Part shown: piece after piece, positions 6,108-15,331 of the stretch
How positions within the stretch are numbered: position 1 is the first letter of the stretch
How the letters are laid out: each line of letters opens with the position of its first letter
Source of the DNA: JBBDYD01 sp040901865
Lineage (GTDB): Bacteria; Bacteroidota; Ignavibacteria; UBA10030
Direction of reading: 5' to 3'
DNA length: 24,405 nucleotides
NCBI GenBank assembly: GCA_040901865.1
Contig: JBBDYD010000120.1
Coordinates: 1 to 24,405, forward strand
Made by a program: the position numbers and the translations under genes
Notes under the pieces: model-generated
What the model was told of the DNA's origin: nothing
Databases searched by the model: none
The model's input: the letters and a program-made list of their open reading frames with translations, nothing else

Positions 6108-9041
6108 ATGCTGCTTTTTGCGAGATCGTTCGTTCTTGCCGCGGTGTTGTTGTGGTGCCTCCCGACCGAGAGTGCAGGTCAGCTTTCTGCCCTGGAAACA
6201 AAACACCTGCGGCTGGTGCATTTTTCAATCGGCCATGAATACCTGGTTCCCCACGTTGCGCGATGCTTCGAGATCGCCCTGGATTTTCATTCACGTCTCT
6301 TCAAGTATACTCCGTCCGAGCCCGTAACGGTTCTGATCCAGGACTTCGGCGATTTCGGTAACGGCGGTGCAACAGGCGTTCCGAAGAACCTCATTAGCGT
6401 CGGCATTTCGCCCTTCCACTATTGCTACGAAACCATGCCGGCCGTGGAACGCATGAGCTGGATGATGAACCATGAACTCGTCCACATCGTGACCATGGAT
6501 CAACCGTCCCCCTCTTCGGCATTCTTCCGATCAGTTTTCGGAGGCAAGATCGCCACAATTCCTGAAGCTCCGCTTTCACTCTTCTACGGATATCTGACAA
6601 GCCCCCGGCTCTACGCCCCGAGCTGGTTCCTTGAAGGGCAAGCTGTTTTTATGGAGACCTGGATGAACGGCGGATTAGGCCGGGCGATGGGGGCATACGA
6701 TGAAATGATGTTTCGCACCATGGTTCGCGACAATAGTTATTTTTACGATGTGGTGGGTCTGGAGTCAGAAGGCACGAAGGTTGATTTTCAGGTTGGTGCG
6801 AATTCCTATCTGTACGGAACACGATTCATGAGCTACCTGGCGCTTCAGCACGGACCGGAGAAAGTCGTCGCATGGAATAACCATGACGATCAAAGCAGTA
6901 ACCACTTTGCTTCGAGGTTCCGGGAGGTGTTCGGGACACCGCTCGACGAGGAATGGTCCCGGTGGACCGACTGGGAACATACCTGGCAGAATGAGAACCT
7001 CGCATCCATCAGAACAAACCCCGTTACACCGTATCGGGTCCTTTCGCAGACAACCCTCGGTTCCGTATCACGCCCTTTTCTCAACAAGGACCGCTCCGTT
7101 CTGTATGCGGCCGTGAACTATCCCGGCCAGGTAGCTCACCTGGCAGCCCTTGACCTTGCAGCCGGATCGAAATCCAAACTTCACGATGTTCGGGGCGGGG
7201 CGCTGTTCTATGTCACTTCTGTTGCTTACGATTCGGACTCCGGCGTCTTGTTTTTTTCGACAGACAACAATCGCTGGCGCGATCTGAATTCCTACGATCT
7301 CAAGACGGGAAAGTCCCGACTCTTGCTCAAGGACTGCCGTACCGGTGATTTTGTCTTCAATGCCTCTGATAGGAGCCTCTGGGGGGTCAGGCACTACAAC
7401 GGCATTTCATCCCTCGTACGGATTCCGCATCCGTACAAGGAATGGAACCTCGTGTATGCGTTCCCTTACGGAAAAGACATTTTCGACCTCGAGATCTCTC
7501 CGGACGGTTCCCTCCTGACTGCGGCTCTTGCGGAACTTGACGGAACTCAGAAGCTGATCGCGATGAAAACGGATTTCCCGGGGAGCGGTTCCTATGATAT
7601 CCTTTATGATTTCGACATCAGTACGCCGGCAAATTTTGTGTTTTCACAGGATGGCAAACACCTTTTTGGGTCTTCTTATTACAGCGGGGTTTCCAATATC
7701 GTGCGGTACGATTTCGAAACGAAAGAAGTCCACTGGCTCACAAACTGTGAAACGGGGTTATTTCGCCCCACCCCCGTATCGAACGATTCACTTGTCGCAT
7801 TCATGTACACGGGCCAGGGGTTTGTGCCGGTCATGATTGCCAATCAGCCGACCGAAAACGTGAGTGCCATCCGGTACCTCGGCAATGAAGTTGCAAAACG
7901 ACACCCGGTGGTCCAATCATGGCATGTGCGCAGGCCTACGCTTGCAAACGTGAACCTCGATTCCCTCACGGTGTACCGGGGTGAGTACAAGACAGAAATC
8001 TCCCTTCTTTCGGCGTATCCCGTGGTCGAAGGGTTTAAGAATTTCGCCGCCTATGGATTCCGATTCAATCTTGCGGACCCCATTTCTTCCCATTCGGTAG
8101 ACATCACGGCCTCCTACACGCCCAACCGGATCCTTCCCTCCAATGAACGATTCCACGCGGTGGTGAACTTCCGCTTTTGGGAATGGAAGATGTCCGCCAC
8201 AATGAACGGAGCGGATTTCTATGACCTCTTTGGGCCGACCAAGACGAGCCGAAAGGGCTACTCGGCTTCGGTTCAGTACAAAGACTATGCGATCTTTGAC
8301 GAACCCGAAACGATGGATTACCGCTTTACGGCTGCAGCGTACTGGGGCCTGGAGCGTTTGCCGGAGTTTCAGAACGTCGTCGCGTCGTTCGACAAATTCT
8401 GGTCTCTGAACGCGCAGATCAACTATCGGAATCTCTCAAACTCTCTGGGCGCCGTCGAAAACGAAAAAGGGCTTGAATGGCAGGCAGTTTCGCATGCGAA
8501 CGTCGTGCTGGGAAAGACATACCCTCGAATCAGCACTCATCTTTCGTACGGATTTCTTCTTCCGATCAACCATTCGTCAGTCTGGCTAAGGTCGGCGGCA
8601 GGATTTTCCATTGGTGACCAGGCCAATCCGTTCGCGAATTTCTACTTTGGAGGATTCGGGAACAACTGGGTGGATATAGGAAAGATTTCGAGGTACCGCG
8701 AAGACCGGAGCTTTCCAGGCCTCGCCATCAACCAGATCGGCGGCATCAACTACTTCAAGACCATGGTCGAATGGAACCTTCCGCCTGTGCGCTTTCGGCG
8801 TCTCGGGTTTCAATCATTCTATTCAAACTGGAGCCGACTTTCGCTCTTTGCGGCCGGACTGGAAACGAACATCGGCCAGTCTGCCGGCCAGAGGGCGGTA
8901 AGCGCGGGGATGCAACTGGACTTCCGCCTTGTTCTTCTCTCTTCCTTTGAGTCAACGTTTTCCCTCGGCTACGCCCTGGCGGCGGAGCGAAACCACCGCC
9001 CCTCAGACGAATTCATGGTATCGCTCAAGATCCTGCGATGA
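6108..9041 (+). CDS. Gluzincin-like / TolB-like propeller / beta-barrel outer-membrane fusion protein
   Basis: A 977-residue protein with a signal peptide (about 1-24). Residues 30-300 resemble a gluzincin metallopeptidase: NHELVH gives HExxH at 122-126, and PSWFLEGQAVFME supplies the likely third ligand E176, as in peptidase MA-like domains. Residues about 310-620 contain repeated blade-like stretches with SPDGSLL, SQDGKHLF and FNASDRSLW, typical of WD40/TolB-type beta-propellers. From about 650 to the end, alternating hydrophobic and aromatic strands suggest a beta-barrel, though the last residue is Arg and not the usual Phe or Trp. It would thus be a cell-surface or outer-membrane protein with a periplasmic or exposed protease-like head. 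ATG 6108 has GAGGGTG close upstream. Its stop overlaps the PrsW gene by 4 nt (ATGA). Proteolytic activity is inferred. Confidence 0.78.
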   Translation: MLLFARSFVLAAVLLWCLPTESAGQLSALETKHLRLVHFSIGHEYLVPHVARCFEIALDFHSRLFKYTPSEPVTVLIQDFGDFGNGGATGVPKNLISVGISPFHYCYETMPAVERMSWMMNHELVHIVTMDQPSPSSAFFRSVFGGKIATIPEAPLSLFYGYLTSPRLYAPSWFLEGQAVFMETWMNGGLGRAMGAYDEMMFRTMVRDNSYFYDVVGLESEGTKVDFQVGANSYLYGTRFMSYLALQHGPEKVVAWNNHDDQSSNHFASRFREVFGTPLDEEWSRWTDWEHTWQNENLASIRTNPVTPYRVLSQTTLGSVSRPFLNKDRSVLYAAVNYPGQVAHLAALDLAAGSKSKLHDVRGGALFYVTSVAYDSDSGVLFFSTDNNRWRDLNSYDLKTGKSRLLLKDCRTGDFVFNASDRSLWGVRHYNGISSLVRIPHPYKEWNLVYAFPYGKDIFDLEISPDGSLLTAALAELDGTQKLIAMKTDFPGSGSYDILYDFDISTPANFVFSQDGKHLFGSSYYSGVSNIVRYDFETKEVHWLTNCETGLFRPTPVSNDSLVAFMYTGQGFVPVMIANQPTENVSAIRYLGNEVAKRHPVVQSWHVRRPTLANVNLDSLTVYRGEYKTEISLLSAYPVVEGFKNFAAYGFRFNLADPISSHSVDITASYTPNRILPSNERFHAVVNFRFWEWKMSATMNGADFYDLFGPTKTSRKGYSASVQYKDYAIFDEPETMDYRFTAAAYWGLERLPEFQNVVASFDKFWSLNAQINYRNLSNSLGAVENEKGLEWQAVSHANVVLGKTYPRISTHLSYGFLLPINHSSVWLRSAAGFSIGDQANPFANFYFGGFGNNWVDIGKISRYREDRSFPGLAINQIGGINYFKTMVEWNLPPVRFRRLGFQSFYSNWSRLSLFAAGLETNIGQSAGQRAVSAGMQLDFRLVLLSSFESTFSLGYALAAERNHRPSDEFMVSLKILR

Positions 9042-10054
9042 TCGGCTTTTATTCCATTCTCGCCATTGTCATCAGTCTCGCCCCGGTGTTCGTGTTCCTT
9101 GTCAGCCTTATCCTTCTCGATAGTTACAAGCTTGTAAAAGCCCGGAGTGTTTCGACAGCGATCCTCTACGGCTGCGTTGTCGCCGGAGTGGCCTATCTCC
9201 TCAATACCTGGGTCCAACGAACTACCGGTCTTCACTTTTTGGTTCTTACGCGCTACATCGCTCCTGTCATTGAAGAACTCCTGAAGGCCTTGTTTATCGT
9301 CTTTCTTCTTAAGCGAAGGCGGATTGGATTCATGGTGGACGCGGCGATTTATGGGTTTGCAGTGGGGGCGGGGTTTGCGGTCATTGAGAATGTGTATTAC
9401 CTCACCACAAGCGCTGAGGCAAGTCTGTTTCTGTGGGTGCTTCGGGGATTCGGTACAGCCGTGATGCACGGGGGGACGACAGCCATCGTCGCCCTTGTAG
9501 CGAAACGTGAGGCGGATTCACGGGCCACCGAGAGCGTGACAGTTTTCTGGAAGGGACTCCTCATCGCAATCGTCATTCATTCCTATTACAATCATTTCTT
9601 TTTCCATCCTCTGTTTTCCCCCATGAGCATTCTTGTCGGGTTGCCCATCGCGCTCATGGTTGTATTTCAACAGAGCGAGAAGGTCACTCGTGAATGGTTG
9701 GGTGTGGGATTTGATACAGACGTTGAGTTGCTCCAAATGATCACCTCGGGCAATCTTCCCCAGACAAAGGTCGGCACCTATTTGAAAACCCTGCAAAACC
9801 GTTTCCGCGGGGAAGTCATAGTTGATATGATCTGCTATTTGCAGATTTACCTCGAACTCTCGATCAGAGCCAAGGGGGTTCTTCTGCTCCGAGAAGCTGG
9901 ATTCACGCCGCCGCCCGAGACCGATACGAAGGAAAAATTTGATGAGCTCCAGTACCTCCAGCGAAGTATCGGAACAACCGGCAAGCTGGCCCTCCTTCCG
10001 TTTCTCCATACCAGCAACCGCAATCTGTGGCAATTGACCATGCTTCAGTCGTGA
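9038..10054 (+). CDS. PrsW-family intramembrane protease
   Basis: A polytopic membrane protein of 338 residues. The PrsW signatures are all present in membrane segments: EELLK (E79, E80, K83), a second motif GFAVIEN (E117, N118), RGFGTAVMHG (R136, H144) and IVIHSYYNH (H181, N185). In Bacillus subtilis, PrsW makes the first cut in the anti-sigma factor RsiW. A like role on the nearby membrane anti-sigma factor (3832-4605) is possible, but there is a terminator and a large gene between them. Residues about 215-338 form a soluble C-terminal extension of unknown role. It is coupled to the upstream beta-barrel gene by ATGA and is followed after 7 nt by the AlkD-like gene. Confidence 0.9.
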   Translation: MIGFYSILAIVISLAPVFVFLVSLILLDSYKLVKARSVSTAILYGCVVAGVAYLLNTWVQRTTGLHFLVLTRYIAPVIEELLKALFIVFLLKRRRIGFMVDAAIYGFAVGAGFAVIENVYYLTTSAEASLFLWVLRGFGTAVMHGGTTAIVALVAKREADSRATESVTVFWKGLLIAIVIHSYYNHFFFHPLFSPMSILVGLPIALMVVFQQSEKVTREWLGVGFDTDVELLQMITSGNLPQTKVGTYLKTLQNRFRGEVIVDMICYLQIYLELSIRAKGVLLLREAGFTPPPETDTKEKFDELQYLQRSIGTTGKLALLPFLHTSNRNLWQLTMLQS

Positions 10055-10061
10055 CCATCCA

Positions 10062-10745
10062 ATGACCGCTGACACCACGGCTCCCGTCCTCCTGCGTCGA
10101 CTGAAGTCGCTCGGCTCGCGGCGCAACATCGAGGGCATGGCGCGGTTCGGCATTACCAGCCGCAGAGTGTTCGGCGTTGGCACCGTGCCGCTTCGGACGC
10201 TCGGAAAGAGAATCGGCAGGAATCACGCACTTGCTCAGCGTTTGTGGCGCTCCGGATACCTTGAGGCACGCATTCTCGCGGCGTTGATTGAAGACCCGGC
10301 CCTCGTGACCAGCAGGCAAATGGATCGCTGGGCTCAGGACTTTGACAATTGGGCCGTTTGTGATGGCTGCTGCAGTATAGTCTTCGACAAGACACCATTC
10401 GCTTATTCGAAAGCCGGGACCTGGAGCCATAGCTCCCGGGAGTTTGTCAAGCGGGCCGGATATGTTATGATGGCGGTTCTTGCGGTGCACGATAAGAGGG
10501 CTTCTGATGCTGTTTTTTTGAAGTTCTTTCCGCACATCCGGAGAGGTGCAACGGACAATCGGAATTTCGTGAAAAAGGCGGTCAATTGGGCTTTGAGGCA
10601 GATTGGAAAACGAAACAGAAACCTTAACACGCATACGCTTCGATTGGCGGCAAGCATTCGACAAATCGATTCCCCCGCAGCCCGATGGATTGCCGCTGAC
10701 GCCATCCGCGAACTTCGCTCGAAGAGAAATCACCTTCGTTCTTAG
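10062..10745 (+). CDS. AlkD-like DNA alkylation repair protein
   Basis: A 227-residue all-helical protein of the HEAT-like AlkC/AlkD DNA glycosylase superfamily. Recognisable blocks are the N-terminal RNIEGMARFGI and VPLRTLGKRIGRNHALAQ, the central DFDNWAVCD (W97 and D101, with the W-x3-D spacing of AlkD W109 and D113), RAGYVMMAVLAVHD (R131) and VKKAVNWALRQIGKR (W176). These correspond to the positions that surround the flipped alkyl-purine in AlkD, so a role in removing bulky or charged alkylated bases is reasonable. It starts 7 nt after the PrsW stop, without a clear Shine-Dalgarno, and no terminator follows. A repair gene at the end of a membrane-protein operon may simply be cotranscribed. 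Confidence 0.88.
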   Translation: MTADTTAPVLLRRLKSLGSRRNIEGMARFGITSRRVFGVGTVPLRTLGKRIGRNHALAQRLWRSGYLEARILAALIEDPALVTSRQMDRWAQDFDNWAVCDGCCSIVFDKTPFAYSKAGTWSHSSREFVKRAGYVMMAVLAVHDKRASDAVFLKFFPHIRRGATDNRNFVKKAVNWALRQIGKRNRNLNTHTLRLAASIRQIDSPAARWIAADAIRELRSKRNHLRS

Positions 10746-10795
10746 CTAAATGTTGTCTTTTAACCCCCCGCAGAGTTGAAAAAGAGATTCGCAAA

Positions 10796-10928
10796 GTAGT
10801 GTCTTAGTTTCCATGTTCGAGAGATTTCACAGAGTTCCACAAAAAATTGCCAATCGCCAATTGGAAATTGGAAATATCCGTGTCTCTCTGTGTGATTTCT
10901 TTTCTTTTTACTCAAAGTGAGGCACTAC
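10796..10928. repeat. Large imperfect palindrome, intergenic element B
   Basis: Almost the whole 263-bp gap before the M61 gene is occupied by a 133-bp dyad centred near 10860. The outer arms are GTAGTG (10796-10801) and CACTAC (10923-10928). The middle arms are CACAGAG (10828-10834) and CTCTGTG (10886-10892), extended with a few further pairs. The centre is CCAATTGG (10857-10864), flanked by matching CCAAT/ATTGG steps. All three share the same axis within about 2 nt. The left end, GTAGTGTCTTAG, resembles that of element A. It could be a miniature repeat or a structured leader. Downstream, TTGCAC (10937) and TACCAT (10960), 17 nt apart, could be a promoter for the M61 gene. Confidence 0.6.
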
Positions 10929-11008
10929 CGAGTTCCTTGCACACAAAGGGGAATCTTCTTACCATAAGAGTCAATAGTTACCCAACAAAAAACGGGAGTG
11001 AACGCGCG

Positions 11009-12805
11009 ATGAGATTGAGCGGATTATTTTACTTCATCATCCTTTTGGCAACCATGGCCTCAGCCCAGCATCCAACAATCAATTATAAACTCTCAATGTC
11101 CCAACCGTGGACGCATTATTTTGAGGTAGAAATTGTTTTCTCGGGACTTTCATCTTCCGAGCCGGCATTCGAGCTGTCTCTTCCTGCCTGGCGGACCGGC
11201 AGGTATGTGATCCTCGAATTTGCGGGTGGTGTACAGGATTTTTCCGCCGCAGACGCCGGGGGCAAAGCTCTGACGTGGGAGAAGAAAGACAAGGATACGT
11301 GGCGCATTGCGAAAGGGTCTTCCACTTCAATCGCCGCCCGTTACAAAGTGTACGCCAATGAGTTTCATTTGCGGACAAGGGGCCTCAATGACGAAGGTGC
11401 TTTCGTGGACGGAGCTTCAGTCTTCCTCTATTCTCAATCGCACCGGCAGGTACCCTTGAAGCTCACGGTTGTCCCTTACAAGAATTGGCATGTAACGACC
11501 GGATTGGATGCTGTTTCGGGAAAACCGCACACATTTTCATCCCCCAGTTATGATCATCTCGCTGATTGTCCCTTGTTTGTCGGAGAACAGAAAGACTATG
11601 AATTTGAAGCCGAAGGAAAAACCCACGTCTTCAGCGTCCTGGGTGAGGGATCCTATGACCCCGAAGCTGTTATCAGAGACCTCAAGCGTTTTGTCAAGAT
11701 CAACAAGGATTTCTGGGGGAGTCTCCCGTACGATCGTTACATCTTCATGCTTCATTTGTGGTCGCAGGGCGGCGGCGGAACGGAGCACATCAATTCCACG
11801 ATCATGGGCGGACGGCCGACAATGCTCAGTAATCCGAATTCTTACCGGGGATTCCTCGGTCTTGTTTCCCACGAGTACTTCCACACATGGAACGTCAAAC
11901 AAATCCGGCCTGCCGGAATCAGTCCGTACGAATGGTCGCAGGAGAACTATACCAAGGAGCTCTGGGTCGCAGAAGGAACAACGTCCTACTACGGCCAGCT
12001 TTTGATGATTCGGGGTGGATTTCTCCAGGCGAAAGGTCTCGTCGATGGCCTCGGCGGACAGATCGAGAATGATCGGCGAAAACCGGGCAATCAGGTTCAA
12101 TCGCTTGCCGAATCAAGTTTTGATGCGTGGATCAAGTACTGGAAAGGCAATCAGAATTCCTATAATGCAGAATCCGACTACTACGACAAAGGATCCGATG
12201 TCAGTTTACTGCTTGACCTGGAGATCCGGCAGCGTTCGAAGAACAAGTACTCGCTTGACGATGTGATGCGGGCGCTCTACAAAAGGTTTCCGTGGAATGG
12301 TACAGGATACACGGTGGATGATTTAAGGAAGCTGTGTGAAGAGTTCGGAGGAGGAAATTTTGAACAACTGTTCAACGATTATGTCCATGGCACAAAACCA
12401 CTCGACTGGGAGAGGGCTCTTTCCTATGCGGGCATTGATGTAACAGCAGAGAAGAAAGCGTCGGTGTGGCTTGGCGCAGTTGCAAGGGACCAGGATCAGC
12501 GGGCCGTGATTCGCACGGTGGTTGACGGTTCTCCCGCCGCGAAAGCAGGGCTCGACATCAATGACGAACTCGTGGCCCTTGACGGATACCGCATCCGATC
12601 CGCCGACCTTTCCGCCCGAATCGTCGAGAAACGTGCCGGCGAAAAGGCTGTGTTCACAATTCTCCGGAACGACAAACTCCGCGAATTCACTGCGGTTCTT
12701 GAGAACGATCCACTTCCGATCTACACCGTTGCCAAAACAAAGAATCCCACCTCTCTTCAGAAACAAATCTATGAATCCTGGCTCGGCATAGGTTGGGATA
12801 AATAG
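11009..12805 (+). CDS. Secreted M61-family glycyl aminopeptidase-like protein with PDZ domain
   Basis: A 598-residue protein with a signal peptide (about 1-20, ending ASAQ). The M61 N-terminal beta domain is followed by the catalytic core: SHEYFHTWNVKQIRP gives HExxH at 288-292, and WVAEGTTSYY supplies E322. A C-terminal PDZ domain (about 490-585) carries SPAAKAGLDINDELVALDG. This is the usual M61 layout. The reading frame is open further upstream, from 10847, but that part is the translated intergenic palindrome. ATG 11009 with GGGAGTG about 8 nt before it is the right start. It is followed after 24 nt by the M1 aminopeptidase gene, so the two are probably coexpressed and act together on peptides in the periplasm or outside. 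Substrate preference is known for only a few family members. Confidence 0.92.
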   Translation: MRLSGLFYFIILLATMASAQHPTINYKLSMSQPWTHYFEVEIVFSGLSSSEPAFELSLPAWRTGRYVILEFAGGVQDFSAADAGGKALTWEKKDKDTWRIAKGSSTSIAARYKVYANEFHLRTRGLNDEGAFVDGASVFLYSQSHRQVPLKLTVVPYKNWHVTTGLDAVSGKPHTFSSPSYDHLADCPLFVGEQKDYEFEAEGKTHVFSVLGEGSYDPEAVIRDLKRFVKINKDFWGSLPYDRYIFMLHLWSQGGGGTEHINSTIMGGRPTMLSNPNSYRGFLGLVSHEYFHTWNVKQIRPAGISPYEWSQENYTKELWVAEGTTSYYGQLLMIRGGFLQAKGLVDGLGGQIENDRRKPGNQVQSLAESSFDAWIKYWKGNQNSYNAESDYYDKGSDVSLLLDLEIRQRSKNKYSLDDVMRALYKRFPWNGTGYTVDDLRKLCEEFGGGNFEQLFNDYVHGTKPLDWERALSYAGIDVTAEKKASVWLGAVARDQDQRAVIRTVVDGSPAAKAGLDINDELVALDGYRIRSADLSARIVEKRAGEKAVFTILRNDKLREFTAVLENDPLPIYTVAKTKNPTSLQKQIYESWLGIGWDK

Positions 12806-12829
12806 TTGACGATTGAAAACAAGGAACGT

Positions 12830-15331
12830 ATGAAGATCCGAATGCCCGTTTTGTTTCTAATGTTGGGAGTGATCCCGGCTTTTGCCCAGCAATTACCGAC
12901 CGGCACCTATCGGCCGAATCGGGAACGGAATTATGATATTGTTCACTACAAAGCCGCTCTAAAGATCGACTGGAAAGCGAAGCAGGTGAGCGGAGAGGCC
13001 GTCGTCACGCTGCGCCCCCTCGTGTCGGCTTCGGCTATTGTGCTCGATGCGTATTGGCTCAAGGTCAGTGCCGTAAAGAATGCCGCAAATGGATCCGATC
13101 TGCGTTACACGTCAAATGATGCTTCATTGACCATTGACCTTGGCCGAAACCTCCGTTCCACCGACACTGTCGCAGTTGCAATCCGTTACAGCGCAACACC
13201 GACGGCAGGCATGTATTTCATCGAGCCCGGACCCGGAACGAACAATCAGCCGGCGATTTTCACATACGGTGAGGGGGGCATCCACGCCAATTGGCTCCCC
13301 ATCTATAACGACAACAACGACAAGTTTTCGACCGAGATGATCGTCACGGTCAACAAACCGCACACCGTGATCTCCAACGGGTCGTTGCTCAGCACAAAAG
13401 ACAACAGCGACGGAACTAGAACCTTTCATTGGTATCAGTCCCTTCCCCATTCCAATTATCTTATTGCCCTTTTTGTCGGGGAGTATAATGGGGTGCCGCT
13501 TCGTACGGCATTCGGATCGATCCCGCTTACAGCCTGGGTGCATCCGGGGCAGGAGCAACAGGCAGCAGAGGTCTTTGCCCGGACTCCCGACATGGTTGAG
13601 TTCTTCTCGAATCGGTTTAGTTTCCGATTCCCGTGGGACAAGTATGATCAGATTTCTGCGTTTGATTATGCCATTGGGGCGATGGAGAATACGGGGATCA
13701 CAGGGCATAACGACAGGATCCTACGGGGACTTGGGCAGACAGAAGAGTTTAATCCGGATTACGAAAACTACGCGACCAATTGGACTTCAGAAGCTCTCAT
13801 TTCGCACGAACTCGCACACCATTGGTTCGGCAACAACACCACCTGCACCAACCTTGCCAACATCTGGATCAACGAGAGCTTTGCATCGTACATGATGATG
13901 TTGTGGGATGAGCACCGGTTGGGAAACGAAGCTCTCCAGGTCCATACATGGCTCGCCTTGCAGTCGTATCTGAAATACGTCGCCACGTCACATGTGATTC
14001 GTCCCCTCGAATACCGTTATTTTGATACTCGCGGGCAGATTTACAATTCCGAAACCACGTACCAAAAAGGGGCTCTTGTGCTCCATATGATGCGGTGGGT
14101 GCTTGGGGATGACACGTTTTTTCAGGGACTCGGATATTTTCAGAACAAACATAAATTCTCAAATGTTGAAAGCGAGGACTTGAAGACCGCTATTGGGGAA
14201 TCAACGGGAAGGAATCTTCAATGGTTTTTTGAACAGTGGATGTGGGGTGGAGGACATCCTGTTTTTGAGGTTTCCACCAATTATGTCGCAGACCGAAAGA
14301 AGGTCGAAGTAACCATTGACCAGGTGCAAGCACAGGTTGATGGACAGGGAATCTTCAATCTGCCGGTTGACATTCGGATCGATGCCGGCGGAACATCGCA
14401 ACGGAAAACGGTTTGGGTCTATGAACAAAATGAAACCTTTCTTTTTGATGCCGCCGCAGCGCCTGAGATGATCAGTGTTGACGGGCAGGGGGCGCTCGTC
14501 GCCGAAGTGCGCCACTCAAAATCGCTGGCGGAGCTGATCTACCAGATGAAGAACGATGATCTCCCCGGCCGTTTGTGGGCGGTGCAGCAGCTTACAGCAC
14601 AGTATTCTTCCGATCCTTCCGTTGTCGCTGCGATCCGGTTTCTTGTAGAAAGCAAAGCGCCGTGGGTACTCAAGGCAGAAGCAACCCTTCAGCTTCGAAC
14701 GATCCTTTACGATGATGCCCAGTCGATTCTTTTGGCACAGTTGAATGAGAAAGATCATCGCATCAGAAAAGCTGCGGTGATCGCACTCGGTTCACGATAC
14801 ACCGATGCTGCCCGGGCTGCCCTGAAACGCGTGATTGAGATAGAACAGAACGATGACGTGGCGTCCACCGCGCTCGTTTCTCTTGCAAAGATTGACGGAT
14901 CGCTTTCGCTTGATGCGATCACGAAGTTCTCAGAAACTTCCTCGTGGTACGACTGCAAAAGAATTGCAGGACTAAAAGCAATGGAAATTCTTGCGGCGAC
15001 GCATCTCGTCCCTCAAAGGAGCCGATTCGTCACGCATGTGAAGAACTTTGCGAACGTACGCTACAATTACGCAGTCCGCCAACAGGCCCTGAAGACATGG
15101 GCCGCATGCAATCCGCAGGATCAAATGCTCGCTGAACGCTTGACATCGTTTGCCCAGAATGATATTTTACCAGTGCGTATCACCTCCATCGAGCTTCTTG
15201 CGAAGCTGAACATTGTCAAGGCGCTTCCCACGCTCGAAGATGTCGTGCGAAGGAATGGCGACGACGATATTCGCCACGCAGCTCAAGCGGCAATCGATGC
15301 GATTCGGGGAATGAGCGGGAAGCAGGAGTAA
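12830..15331 (+). CDS. Secreted M1-family aminopeptidase with C-terminal HEAT-like repeats
   Basis: An 833-residue zinc aminopeptidase with a signal peptide (1-19, ending AFA). The substrate-anchoring GAMEN is at 283-287. The zinc site is HELAHHWFGN (H326, E327, H330) with the third ligand E349 in NESFASY, at the canonical 18-residue spacing. Residues about 560-830 are helical repeats resembling HEAT/ARM units (for example DHRIRKAAVIALGSR and LPVRITSIELLAKL), in place of the ERAP-like C-terminal domain. The frame starts at a TTG at 12806, adjacent to the M61 stop, but ATG 12830 has AAGGA 5 nt upstream and starts the signal peptide. It should trim N-terminal residues of peptides in the periplasm or medium. 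Confidence 0.94.
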   Translation: MKIRMPVLFLMLGVIPAFAQQLPTGTYRPNRERNYDIVHYKAALKIDWKAKQVSGEAVVTLRPLVSASAIVLDAYWLKVSAVKNAANGSDLRYTSNDASLTIDLGRNLRSTDTVAVAIRYSATPTAGMYFIEPGPGTNNQPAIFTYGEGGIHANWLPIYNDNNDKFSTEMIVTVNKPHTVISNGSLLSTKDNSDGTRTFHWYQSLPHSNYLIALFVGEYNGVPLRTAFGSIPLTAWVHPGQEQQAAEVFARTPDMVEFFSNRFSFRFPWDKYDQISAFDYAIGAMENTGITGHNDRILRGLGQTEEFNPDYENYATNWTSEALISHELAHHWFGNNTTCTNLANIWINESFASYMMMLWDEHRLGNEALQVHTWLALQSYLKYVATSHVIRPLEYRYFDTRGQIYNSETTYQKGALVLHMMRWVLGDDTFFQGLGYFQNKHKFSNVESEDLKTAIGESTGRNLQWFFEQWMWGGGHPVFEVSTNYVADRKKVEVTIDQVQAQVDGQGIFNLPVDIRIDAGGTSQRKTVWVYEQNETFLFDAAAAPEMISVDGQGALVAEVRHSKSLAELIYQMKNDDLPGRLWAVQQLTAQYSSDPSVVAAIRFLVESKAPWVLKAEATLQLRTILYDDAQSILLAQLNEKDHRIRKAAVIALGSRYTDAARAALKRVIEIEQNDDVASTALVSLAKIDGSLSLDAITKFSETSSWYDCKRIAGLKAMEILAATHLVPQRSRFVTHVKNFANVRYNYAVRQQALKTWAACNPQDQMLAERLTSFAQNDILPVRITSIELLAKLNIVKALPTLEDVVRRNGDDDIRHAAQAAIDAIRGMSGKQE

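Noticed and set aside
4848..6221. Long open frame on the - strand (457 residues) across the repeat array
   Set aside because: It results from a 27-bp unit without stops in that frame. It has no signal, domain or start site, and the + strand gene has a consensus Shine-Dalgarno, a membrane anchor and an operon context.
10847..11008. Upstream start for the M61 peptidase
   Set aside because: The extra residues are translated from palindrome B. ATG 11009 has a Shine-Dalgarno and starts the signal peptide.
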